64,000 nucleotides of DNA from Hansfordia pulvinata (Eukaryota; Ascomycota; Sordariomycetes; Xylariales). The notes below the pieces were generated by a model. The model was not told the DNA's origin. It did not search any database and saw only the letters and a program-made list of their open reading frames with translations. Positions within the stretch are counted from its first letter, which is position 1; each line of letters starts with the position of its first letter. The position numbers and the translations under genes are program-made. Positions 48,261-58,279 of the stretch are shown here, one piece after another. The stretch covers positions 1,550,001 through 1,614,000 of the forward strand of contig BJKQ01000003.1 in assembly GCA_006538405.1 (NCBI GenBank). Direction: 5' to 3'.

Positions 48261-49335
48261 TCAGCCCAGCATGCTCCTCTTGCGGCCGCGCATGCGGACG
48301 TCCTCGAGCTTGCGCAGGACGACGGGGGCCTGCTTGAAGGCGCAGCCGTAGGACGCCAGGACGAGGGCGAACAGGGCCTCGGCGCGCGGGTGCGTGCTGG
48401 CGAAGGCGCGCTCCAGGACGTACAGGTCGACGGCGCGGTCCTCGTCCGCGGTGCCCTGGCTGGCGAGTCCGAAGTCGATGATGACCACCTCGCCCTCGAG
48501 CGTCTCCCGCGCCGTCTCCGCCGCGCGCGCCTCGACGCGGGCCTCGGCCTCGGCTGCCGATCCCGCCTCCCTCATTTCCCCATCCGCCCCTTCCGCAGCG
48601 GCATCTTTCGGCCTCAACATCATGTTGCTCGTCGTCAGGTCGCCGTGGATGACGCCGGCGCGGTGCAGCCGCCCGACGGCGTCGCCCATGCGCCCTAGCA
48701 GGGCGACGAGCCTCTGCTCCTCCTCTGTGGGGCCGCTGGCGGCAGGAGCAGTCGCTTCCGCCGAGCCATTGAGGGTGGAAGGAATCTCGACGTTCTCGTA
48801 CCCGTCGCCGCCGGCTCGCAGGCGCTCGTCGCGCCGACGCGCCAGCCAGGCGTTGAGGGCGACGCGGACGGGGCAGCCGCGAACCCACTCGAGCATGAGC
48901 CAGCCGCCGCCGCCGCCGACGTTGCCGCCCTCGACTATCGACGCGAATACACTGCTGCTGCTGCGCTGTTGTTGTTGTGGTTGTTGTTGCTGCTGCTGCT
49001 GCCCCTCGCTCAACACGTAGACGGCCGGGACAGTGACCCCCGCGACGGCACTTGGCCAGGATACGGGCCTCGGACAGGATGCGATGGCGGGTCAGGCGGG
49101 CGTCGAGGGCCGGGTGCCGCCAAGTCTTGGGAGGCCGGTACTTGAGGGCGGCGGGGCGCGAGGGCGAGAGGAAGGTCGTTTTGTAGAGGCACGACTCGGC
49201 ACCTTGGGCGACGAGGTAGGGGGTCGTCCGGGGCGTTTGTTTCCGAGTCGAGTTATCAGAGTATGTGTGGGTGGTGGTGGTTGTCGTTGTGCCTGTCGTG
49301 GGGGGGTCCATCGTCGTCGTTGTCGGTAGGGACAT
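48261..49335 (-). CDS. BUD32: BUD32 / PRPK atypical protein kinase of the EKC/KEOPS complex, frameshifted as sequenced
   Basis: The N-terminal half (from ATG at 49335, or 49311) reads YLVAQGAESCLYKTTF, with Lys in ALKYRPPKTWRHPALD, then LTRHRILSEARILAKCRR. The second half, in another frame, reads VTVPAVYVLSEG, a Gln-rich insert, WLMLEWVRG, the catalytic loop GVIHGDLTTSNMML, the metal-binding DFG in VVIIDFGLAS, and the diagnostic C-terminus RMRGRKRSMLG. The frames switch at a five-C run (plus strand 49037-49041). Removing one base or adding two restores the frame, and the 1,075-nt span fits one surplus base. BUD32 is the kinase/ATPase subunit of KEOPS, needed for tRNA t6A37 modification and telomere maintenance. 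The protein would be about 357 residues, longer than usual, because of Thr, Gln, Gly and Ala/Glu-rich inserts. Confidence 0.88.
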
Positions 49336-52304
49336 GCTTTGTGGCGGGGCAGCCAGTATGGCGGCGGCGGCGGCGCCGGTGCGACGAGGCCCGCCGGTAT
49401 GACGAGACGAGATGGTGATTCTCGGATCACCAGGCGCTTTCGTGGCTGCGTGCAGCTTCGGGACGCGGCGGAACGAGGCAGGTTTGGTGGTATGGCAGCG
49501 TAGGTGTGGTGGTCGGCAGTTGAAGGGAAGAGACCCTCGTCGGCGTGCCCCGCGGCCGATCTGCGAATTCAGTGCGGGGCATTCGCAGCCAGTGACTGGT
49601 AACAGTCTCGTACTCGTAGCGGGCATGCGCGCCATCGTGGCGCCTTCCTTACGAGTACTCCCGGTATGCCTCCAGCTGCCACTCAAACCACCGGATTGGG
49701 CGCCTGCCCTTTGGAGCGGTTGGCTCTAGACGGGAGCGCCTTCCTTACCTACGTAAATCAAGTAGCCTTTCAGCGGTTCGGTGAAGAGAACAAACCGGTA
49801 GGTACCTGCTACCCGACATGACTAGGGTACCTAACATGAGGTATGTACGGTACCTTACGTAAGCATTGGAACGACGAATCGACGGCTGCAGTTTCACGTA
49901 AAAGCAATGCTCACTGTCCCATCTATTTCCAAGTTCAAAGTGATTGATTTCAGTGGCCTCGATCTGGCCCACCATCGATCGAGTGAGACACTCAGCCACG
50001 AGCGAGTGCGCCGCCTTGGGAACAGGTCTGTTTCTATATATGGCCTGTCAGCTGACTTAGGACAGCGACAGATTTTGGCATGAACCCCAGGGACGGGACA
50101 GGGATGCAAACAGCCCTCAGCACCGGATACCAACATCTCGTTTTCCATGTCATTCCAAAAATGGCTCCAATCGGGCCACATTTTTAACCATTTCAGCATG
50201 CCAGGGAGAATTCTGCTCGCGTGGCAGGGTGCACAGACCCTTGTTTTTTCCTCCGTCTTTCCCACCCTTGTTGCTCTGTAGTGCTACTCTGATCGCCGAA
50301 CCAGCAGGGACAGCAGAAGAGAAGGGAGAGACGGTTGCCTTCGCCGAGCCTCGCCCAGAGACAGTGGAACGGTAGGGCTAGTTTGGCAAAGCTAGGCGCG
50401 GCACTCGAGATGCTTGGGCAAAGCTTGTTCCCCGTCAATCCACAAGGTCTTGGGCCATCTCCTTGGGAGCGGGGGTTGAAGATGTTGTCATGCCAGGAAG
50501 AACATTCCTGTTGCTGCATCAGTAACCAGCCTCGAACCCGGGTAAAACGGCACCTGCAACAAAGATCACATGACCGAAAGAAGCTACGAATTTTGGGCGG
50601 GGACTCGTCTTCAGTGTCAGATCCGTTGAAAAAGGCATGGGTGCCTTGTTGGTCAATTGTGGCCAAACCGGAGGCTCAGCCTGACGATCTCACGTCCGCA
50701 TTTATCAGCCAAGCCAGGCTTACCTGGGCTGGCTTTTCAGGTTCGTTCGACAAACGATGGGCCAAGCCCAAATAAGAAAAGCTTCCGGGGCTTTCAATCA
50801 GCTTCGGAGGAGGTAGCGCAGCAGCTTGAAGGCTATGGCACAGGGGCAGGTCAAGGCGGCACCACGGCACATGACCGAGTTCCCAAAACACCACGCCAAG
50901 ATGACGGGCGGGCACACGGCACGGCAGTCGTACTCTCGGTCTCAGTCCCAGGCGACCTCATGAGATGGGACTTGGGAGAGTGGCGATCGTCGACACACCG
51001 GTCCATTGGAATAGCCGTGGCGACGGCCAGCGGAAGTCTTCTTCTCGCGCATACCCCGTTCGACCTGCGGCCTCGAGTACCCGCGCGCAGAGAGAGGCGG
51101 GGCGGCCGTTCGAGAACGACGAAGGCCAGAGTCTCGGGCTCTGCTGTCTGACTCAGGGCCCTTCGCCTTGCCAAGGCGTGAGTGTCCGTCGAACGATGTC
51201 CATGACCTGTCGAGGCGACGAGCAGGGTGGGGCTGCGGCTACTCCACCAGGGTTGTTCTGACAGGCTCTGCGCTCTACTGACTGTCCAAACCACCCGGGG
51301 CCTTCCTTGCCGGCAACGCGGCAACGGGAAACACGCTGCGGGTGCCTAGCGGATAGACGGAAATGCGTCGACAGTGGCGGCAAGTTGGCGGTTGCGCGCG
51401 TGCGACATTCGCGAACTCTTCTGCTCCACACCGAAAGCACGCAAACCCTTTTTGCACCCCGAAGAAGCTCAGGAGAGCTCAAAAGCAGGGTTTGGGTGGC
51501 TGACAGAGGACCGGGATGGATCTTCTGTCGCCAAATCAAGCGAGAGGCCACTAACTTGCACGCCAAGTTTGCCACGCGGGTCTCTACCCCGGGGCTTGAA
51601 AGGCATCCATGAATCCATGACAACAGTACCCAAGGGGGAGACCGAGTGATGCTTCTTTGTTCACTCTCTATTCTCTCGAACGGCGATGGGTAGGCCTTGA
51701 TTCAAATGCGAACGCTGAGAATTGGACGAGAAGAGAGGCACGAATGCAGCTTTGGCGACGGTCTGCTGTCACCAGATAAAGCACGCACAAGGTATGTTAC
51801 AGAGAGTGTCCTCTTCCACTATCCACACTTTCAGCGACCCTTGGACCTCGACCTGAAATAGAACCGCCATCCACCGGCCGTAATGTCACTAGGTTCCACC
51901 AGGCCGAGGTGTCGCTTCTATTGCCACACCTCACGCGATCTCCTGCTTCTCTGAGCTTACCCACACGAGGACTCTTTCTGACTACAGGGTCGTCCTTGAA
52001 GTTGCCCTTTCTCTTCTTCACCCCACCCCTAGGACTCTTGCAAACAAAGTTCTGTAACGACAAGATAACGTCTTCACCTGGCCACTCGGACCCATGTCTC
52101 GCAGCTCATCCCTGGGCAGCTCGGTCCGGTGAAGGGCCAATCGGCTGCCCGCCGCATCCCAGTTTCGGCTGAGGCATTTCGTTACTTCTGCACAGCGACG
52201 ACGACGGACGCGATCAAAGAAGTGGCACTGTTGCTCCAGCAAAGAGTTTCATGACTGACTATGAGCCAATTTCCTCGGCATGACAGTTGACAGATGCCGC
52301 CTGA

Positions 52305-52359
52305 CCCCCCAGGTCTTGAGGGCCGAGCACTGCCCCCAGGTCTTGGGGGCCGAGCACTG
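52305..52359. repeat. Tandem duplication of about 27 bp
   Basis: Two adjacent units of the form CCCCCAGGTCTTG-N-GGGCCGAGCACTG differ by one substitution and one C. They lie about 450 bp upstream of the RNase-like secreted protein. Confidence 0.85.
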
Positions 52360-52641
52360 GGAGGAGGCTCGAGGCAGACCACTGCCTCAGGGACTCACTC
52401 GAGGGGCTCGCCACCACACTTTCAAGGGTTGCGCCCTGGCCCTGGCATATCTCCGTTGGTTTCACGGATTTGACTCAAGGGTCCAGCGAGGGTCCGCCTG
52501 CACGCGGCCCAAGGTTTGTCGAGGCGGCCCCATCGAGAGAAATTTTCGCTTTCTCTGTTCAGGGGCGGACGCCATGCGCGGGTCGGTGATCAGGGGCGAG
52601 GGTTAGAAAGCAGACTGACCATGATCACGGAAGGGGGAATC

Positions 52642-52647
52642 TATAAA
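52642..52647 (+). promoter_or_regulatory. TATA-box candidate of the RNase-like secreted protein gene
   Basis: CTATAAA at 165 bp upstream of the ATG at 52807. Spacing suits a fungal TATA promoter with a leader of about 100 nt. Confidence 0.45.
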
Positions 52648-52806
52648 CCCCCTCTGGGAGACGTCCAGTCGTCAGCGAATTGGGCTCCTCACAGCATTCC
52701 AACATCGACTTTGACCACTGCCTTGGCTTCCTGACTCACCTACCCTCTGACCTCTGGTGGACGGCTTTCCCTTTGCCCTCAGACACCGTCGCGGTCCCAC
52801 GCCATC

Positions 52807-53592
52807 ATGGCCAAGCTCTCTGTACTCGCCCTCTTCCTGCTCGCTGCCTGGGCAGCCGCCAGCCCTCTGGGCCAGTCCCACGACCATGCTGTCGAGCGTC
52901 GCAAGCTTTCCTTTATCAAGCAATTGCCGCCGAAATCGATGTTCTGTCACCTCGGAGAGGTAGCGAGGGCACGTGACCCCAACACTGAGTGTAAGTCGAG
53001 TCGACCGCGCCGGCCCACGTTCCTGTGGCTTGTTTCCGCGCGGCGGAGCCGAACCACAGAGCCATGGCATCCCCGAGTGGCCCCTACATGCTGACACATA
53101 GCCACACTTGCAGGGCTTATGGTGACTCCCCAAGTCATCAAGGCAAGCGTGGAAGCGGCCAGCAAACGGATAGAGAAGAAAAAGAAGCTGGACGGTTTTC
53201 CGACCGCCCTAAACGCCCCAGACGGGAGCGACGAGAACCCCCAGGCTCTCATTGGCAAGGCCGCCTTCTGGCCCGTCAAGCTCGTGAACGGCGTGACCTC
53301 GGTGTGGGATGGCGGCGACCCAGGCCCGCTGCGAATCAAGTTCAAATATTCGCTTGACGAGAATAGATGGTTCTCGGTGGGCACCTTTCTTGACGTGGAG
53401 TACTGGGCAGAAGGGGATACCGAGTGGAGGGGATGCAACATGATGGCAACATGGGTCGCAAACTACAAGATATGGGAAGAGGAACAACAGCAAGCAAAGT
53501 ACAACAAATGGTTAGAGGAACAAAAGCAAGCGCAAGCGGAAGCTGGAGATCAAGGGCAATCGAATCCGAACGGGCAGTCCTCCCAAGGGTAG
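52807..53592 (+). CDS. Small secreted protein with a degenerate RNase T1-like core (effector candidate)
   Basis: Two exons (52807-52990, 53114-53592; GTAAGT..TTGCAG) encode 220 residues. A strong signal peptide (1 to about 18) precedes Cys47. Then come a helix (about 66-84), FPTALNAPDG (90-99), FWPVKL (113-118), WDGGDPGPLRIKF (126-138), a VGT strand (150-152) and Cys169. This order, spacing and the GGxPGxxRIxF block match the fungal guanyl-specific RNase (T1/F1) fold. The residues at catalytic His40, Glu58 and His92 of RNase T1 appear replaced (Thr92, Phe113 region, Val150); only the Arg77 equivalent (Arg135) remains. Cys47-Cys169 would correspond to the long disulfide. The last 45 residues are a Gln/Glu/Lys-rich helical tail unusual for the fold. 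It is probably a non-catalytic secreted RNase-like effector; homology is by eye only. Confidence 0.75.
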
Positions 53593-53966
53593 TGTGTCTA
53601 CCTTACCCAGCCGACAACGGAGGCGCATGGCTCGGCAGCCGAGTGTGGGAAAGCGAGCGCCGAGACGACGGTGTACTGGCGCTACACTGCCTACCTCTCA
53701 AGGTATGGAACCATGCCTGCCTGACCAGCATATGAAATCATAGCATCGCACATGAACGACAGCCACCTTGCCGGGAGATTCTGGCTCACAGATGGCCCGA
53801 CTAAACAGATAGACTGGCTCATAGATGGATAGACTTATTATAAATTAGAAGATAGACATCATTTTCCCGCTCAAGGGACTCGCGCGCGCAACCCCAATAA
53901 CATCAGAGGTGCACATATGCCTGACCCTACCTACCTAGGTTGTAGCTAGAATCAATGATGGGGGGC
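53593..53966. other. Short convergent spacer
   Basis: 374 bp between two convergent secreted-protein genes. It contains AT-rich sequence (around 53826-53862) and a CCTACCTACCTAGGT element ending at 53940. No gene. Confidence 0.55.
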
Positions 53967-54808
53967 TCAATGCGCCTTGGCAAACATGGACTTGTGCACG
54001 GCCGCGGGGTCGTTCTTGACGAGCCCCTTGCGGTGCTCGAGGTTCGGCCTCCGCGGGCGGTAGCGGCTGCCGGCCGGGCAGAAGAGGGTGGTGAAGGGGT
54101 CGACGATGGGCGGCACGTTGTGGGCGCCGCCGTACGACGAGTAGGCGAGCCGCGCGGGCTTGGTGCGCAGCTCCTTGCGGGCGTCGTCGGCGCGGACGCC
54201 GCCGTTGCCGTTGCCGTTGCCGTTGCCGCCGGACAGCTTCCGGGACAGCGCGGCCAGCTTGTCGAGCGTCCGCTGGACCCGGGCGGCCAGCTCCGGGTCG
54301 ATGTCGTAGTCCGGGATCGATAAGACGGTGTTGGGCCACATGGCCGCCACGTACGAGTAGACAAACTCCTCGCGCCCGACGTACCACCCGTTGGCCTTGA
54401 GGATCTCGAAGGCCAGCATGTACCGCACCGCGAAGTTGAGCATGCCCAGAGAGTTGCCCACGATCTAGCACGTTTTTGTTGTTCGTCAGCGTTGTCGTCG
54501 TCGTCGTCGTCGTCGTCGTCCGCCTCCTTGCCCGGCTCATACAGCTGCCGCAGCCACCGGGCCACCTTGCGGCCGTACGGCTTCTTGTCGCCGTAGTATT
54601 CCTTGAGGTAGTCCCGGGGGTGCCGCGCCGGCGGCTCCGCGAAGCTGACCCGCGGCTGGTCCAGCGGCGTCAGGTCCGGCGCCGGCGCGTCGCAGAGCCT
54701 CTCCCAGTCCAGCGCTGCCTCTCTGGCGTGTATCACAGGCTTGCCAGAGATCTGGCCCGCGAGCAGCAGCAGCAGCAGAGTCAGCAGCTTCGTGCAGAGA
54801 GCCGGCAT
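53967..54808 (-). CDS. Putative secreted protein, unknown function
   Basis: Exon 1 (54566-54808) encodes a clear signal peptide (about 1-22, with a run of seven leucines) and RDYLKEYYGDKKPYGRK. Exon 2 (53967-54464) reads IVGNSLGMLNFAVRYMLAFE, GWYVGREEFVYSYVAAMWPN, DYDIDPELAARVQRTLDKLAALSRKL, an NG hexanucleotide-encoded repeat, and a C-terminus with FTTLFCPAGSRYRPRRPNLE. The total is 246 residues. A TAG stop directly before exon 2 in its own frame shows that splicing is required. I chose the only phase-compatible donor (AAG|GTGGCC, weak), with a CGCTGAC branch site and CTAG acceptor. This places a (GAC)9-type tract inside the intron. A better-looking donor (GTATGA) gives the wrong frame, so the junction is uncertain. 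No family recognised. It converges on the RNase-like gene. Confidence 0.65.
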
Positions 54809-56493
54809 CTTGGCGACGGGTCAAAGTGCAAGATAACCCTGACTTCACGGCTTCCAGGAACGAGCGAGGACGGAATCGAAAGGCGGGCACAACTGGAACG
54901 GGTTGGAAGATATAACATCCAGGTGCGTACCACACAGAGTCTTACAGTCCTTGAGTTACCCACTGCATACGGAGATACTACAGGGAGCTGTGCGTTCGAC
55001 CCGCGCCAAACGCCACCCCGATCCCGTCGCTGCTGGTCAATCTGCGAGTCTGGTAGTCACTGCCGCTATTTGCCCCCGAGGCATTCTGAGAAGCGTCTTC
55101 ACAACTTCAAGGAAACGGCTTGTTCCGCACCGCGAACTCCCAGCGGCCCCGCAATGCTTTCGAAAATGGCCCTGGCCTCTTTCAGGGCGGCCCCACGACA
55201 TGCCGGGTCCTTCACACGGCACATTCCTATCATCTCGCCCCAATACACCACACTGTTATTGGACACAGGTCATGGCTGACCGTGCCAATCCTACGCAGCA
55301 GCCTCGGAGACCACCGGCGGGGGCGCTCTTTTCCGTGGCTGCAACTTGTGATTTTGTGAGAAGATCCCGAGCGGCGGTTCCGGTGCTTTGCCCATTCGGG
55401 CGAGATTCGTGCGTCATGTTATGTGTACATTCTTCTCCCGCATGGGTGAGCAGCTGATTCGCTTTCTGTCTTAACATCTCGCTTGCGGACGTGAAGGATT
55501 GAAAGCGTCTCAATGGCCGACTCTTTAAACTGATGAAGTGGGTGAGGCTCCTCGACGCAACTGGCCAGAGCCTAAGGAACTCGTGGAACACCCGGGCCTC
55601 CGGCAATGATTCAGTAGTAAGCAGTCCGATGGACTCCCCCCCTTCAATGATTTGTATTACTGACTTGTATGATACGGCCTTGATGAATGGTTTCTTCAAT
55701 AGAGGCCAAGGTGCAGGGCTAACATGCCCCCCGTGGTCAGATGGGTTGCCCCTTAATAGGCTAAATGTTCTTTTATAAGCCAGGTTATGAGGAGGTTCTA
55801 ATGTTTACTTAAATCAAGATAGACCTGTTTTAGGAAGAATTAGATAATTGAACGATCGAAAACTGCCCGTACACCTTTCGCAAAGCAAAGACAACACAGG
55901 CACCTCGGGCGGTTGTCGGATGAGGCGCGGGCAAGGGTGGGCCTTAAGCTCCTTGAAGAGGCCTTGGGTTTTGCGAATCGAGATGCAGCGCGCGCGCCCG
56001 TGAGCCAGCCCTTCCTTTCGGTCTCGGACCCTCCGACGTCCACTTGAAAGTTTCAAGCTTCCATCTAACCGACATGGGTCTATCTCTAGACTCTAGGTAT
56101 CCAGGCTTTACCCTCAGAGTGGGGGGCTCGGGACAAGCCGCCTCCAGCTCTGGGAATGAGACCTCGTGATACCATCGGCCACTGACAGGAACAAGCAAGC
56201 CGCTGAGATGTGGGAGCTGATGATGGACGTTTCAAGAATGGCAGGTGTCTCGAGTATGAACTTGGCTGCAGCCACCGTGGTGATCACGAGCGGGCAAGAG
56301 AGGGGACGGGTCGGTTCACTTCTTTGCTAGTTGCCCTTCCCTGCGGCTGTTTCTCAGAGTCGCCAGCCGCCATCTATCTTCTATCTGATCTTGTTCTTGA
56401 TCCATCTCCTATATTTTTGGTCTATCACAGCCGCCCCCCCCCCCCCCCCCCCCTCCCCCCTTCACAGTGCTCTGAACGTGCAAGATCCCCTCA
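54809..56493. other. Intergenic, partly AT-richer
   Basis: No gene supported. Sequence between about 55600 and 55870 is visibly more AT-rich than its surroundings, and its open frames are short. It ends with a 20-nt C run (56434-56453) near the 3' end of the next minus-strand gene. Confidence 0.5.
56434..56453. repeat. C20 homopolymer
   Basis: Run of 20 C followed by T and six more C, 41 bp beyond the stop codon of the adjacent minus-strand secreted-protein gene. Confidence 0.95.
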
Positions 56494-56952
56494 TCAGAGA
56501 GGCGGCCTATTGGTCACGGACGCGACGAACGCGACGCCGCCGTCCGCGACCTGCTGCAGGTCGGCTTCCTTGATCCCGATGTTCTTGCCGTGGTAGGCCA
56601 GCACCTTGACCACCTCGCCCCCGTGCCGCGTCGAGTCCTGGACGGGGTTCTCGCGGAGTATCTGGCCCATGACCAGGTCCTCGGAGCCGGCGGAGGAGAC
56701 GGCCGCCGCGTAGGACCGGAGCGCGCCCTCGTCCCCGCACACCGCCAGGGACTCGCCCTCGCCCGCCTCGTCGAGCTGGTACTGTATCGTCCCGTGCTGG
56801 TCCTTAAGCTTGAGCTCCTGCGGCGCGGACGTGACCTGCAGCTTCTCGTAGAGGCTGAGATCTGCGCTGAACGAGAGGAGGGTCACGGACGCGGAGGTGA
56901 GGCCGCCGCTGCCGACGACCGCGAGCGCGCAGACCAGAGCGCGGATGCCCAT
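56494..56952 (-). CDS. Small putative secreted protein, 152 aa
   Basis: This single-exon minus-strand frame begins with a signal peptide (MGIRALVCALAVVGSGGL, likely cleavage about residue 20-22). About 130 residues of regular composition follow: VTLLSFSADLSLYEKLQV, LKLKDQHGTIQYQLDE, SLAVCGDEGALRSY, DLVMGQILRENPVQD, VVKVLAYHGKN and GGVAFVASVTN. The alternating hydrophobic pattern suggests a small beta-rich domain. Only one cysteine is in the mature part, so it is not a cysteine-rich effector. I recognise no family. It lies in the same neighbourhood as three other secreted candidates. Confidence 0.65.
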   Translation of the reverse strand: MGIRALVCALAVVGSGGLTSASVTLLSFSADLSLYEKLQVTSAPQELKLKDQHGTIQYQLDEAGEGESLAVCGDEGALRSYAAAVSSAGSEDLVMGQILRENPVQDSTRHGGEVVKVLAYHGKNIGIKEADLQQVADGGVAFVASVTNRPPL

Positions 56953-57789
56953 GTTTCTTTTTCTTTTTTTTTTTCAAAAAAGATGAGAAGATGCTGAAAG
57001 GGGATTAGAGAGATCGGAGTTGGGTTGGAAGCTCAAGAGGAAGGGAGGGAGTGAGTGAAACCCGATAATGCATCCGGGGGGTTGTCTTTTCTATACAGGC
57101 GAGGCCCCAGCTCGCAATGTCGCAAAGAAAGAAGACCCCATCTCCGTTGCCTGTCCGTGAAGAACGAAAAGAGACTTGTTCATGGTAATTGCCATCAGCA
57201 TAGAACGCTAAACTTTGAAGGCGATTTAAAATAACAAGCTGAAATGCCTGAGTAGGTAAATACACAGAGAAGGCGAACAGAACTTGACTGGAAGGCGCAG
57301 ATCTTCCCCTTTCGTCAAGGGCCTCGCACCAGACATGAGTCATGACGCAGACGAGACGCACTTGTTGAAGAGGTTTCGTGGAGCGCTCAGGTCCCACTCC
57401 AGAGTCGACGCGGCGGCTCTGTGCGTGTCCAAGAAACTGCCGTGGTTCCGCGGCGAGAACATCTCGTCGCAACAAGACCCAGACAAGCGAGGCCGTCGAG
57501 ACTCGATGAGCCTCCAGCCCCCCCCCACAAAAAACACCCTGGGACAGACTTGGCCTTCCACGACTCACTCCAAGACCCGTCGAGGACTTATCCGAAGCCC
57601 TCCGGTTCGCGCGCAACACGACGACGCTCGTCTTGGGCGCACTTACTAGAGACTTTGGTTGGCCAACTTGGGAGTAGTCCGACCGTGAGCAGCTGCGATG
57701 GAAGGGTCGAGATGACGAGTGCGCAGCCAGGATGACTGGAGCACAGGCAGAGAGGGCTAAGAGTGTAGAAGACGTCGCGACGTGGAAGT

Positions 57790-57813
57790 CACACACACAC
57801 ACACACACACACA
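57790..57813. repeat. (CA)12 microsatellite
   Basis: Perfect CA run in intergenic DNA. Confidence 0.9.
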
Positions 57814-58257
57814 ATCCCGGGACTCTGAGCGGAATTTGATATTTGGTCTCGCATCTTTGTGCGGGGCAACTCTGGATAGAGGGCGAAGGTCTTTCGCCTT
57901 CCGCGCTACAACGAGAAAAAAAAAATAGAGAAAAAGACCGAGGCGAAGAAGAAGAAGAAGGAGGAGGAGGAGTAGGACAGAATAGAGAAAAAGCCCTCGG
58001 GGGCGATATAGCCCGGAATGTTGCCTCGGCAAGACTCAATCCGGTAAGCACTCATCGATGGCAAGTCTAATACGGTAAGCAACGATGGCAAGACTGCTTC
58101 AGTGCTTCCCTACTTACCTATCTAATCTGGACGAGACCAGACGCAGCCATTCGCCGAGTGACTATACTCGTATAGATTGTGGCGCGGGAGCGGGTATCTT
58201 TCGACCTACCGTTTTGTTCGTTCATATTGCCGCCTTCCGACGTCGCCTTTCGGAAGA

Positions 58258-58279
58258 GGGGGGGGGGGGGGGGGGGGGG
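58258..58279. repeat. G22 homopolymer
   Basis: The longest G run in the window, intergenic. Confidence 0.95.

Larger units (their letters stand above)
49336..52806. other. Gene-poor stretch before the secreted-protein neighbourhood
   Basis: 3.5 kb without a supported gene. The first part contains two TACGAGTA-type motifs (49611 and 49650) and a dense group of TAGG/CCTA/GTAC elements at 49798-49864. A 27-bp near-perfect tandem duplication lies at 52305-52359. No transposase or reverse-transcriptase remnant was recognised. Confidence 0.5.

Noticed and set aside
49336..52806. Transposon remnant
   Set aside because: No reverse transcriptase, transposase, terminal repeats or target-site duplications could be recognised.
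57005..58051. 348-residue minus-strand frame
   Set aside because: Cys-Val run comes from a (CA) repeat and Ser/Phe runs from simple sequence; no conserved segment.
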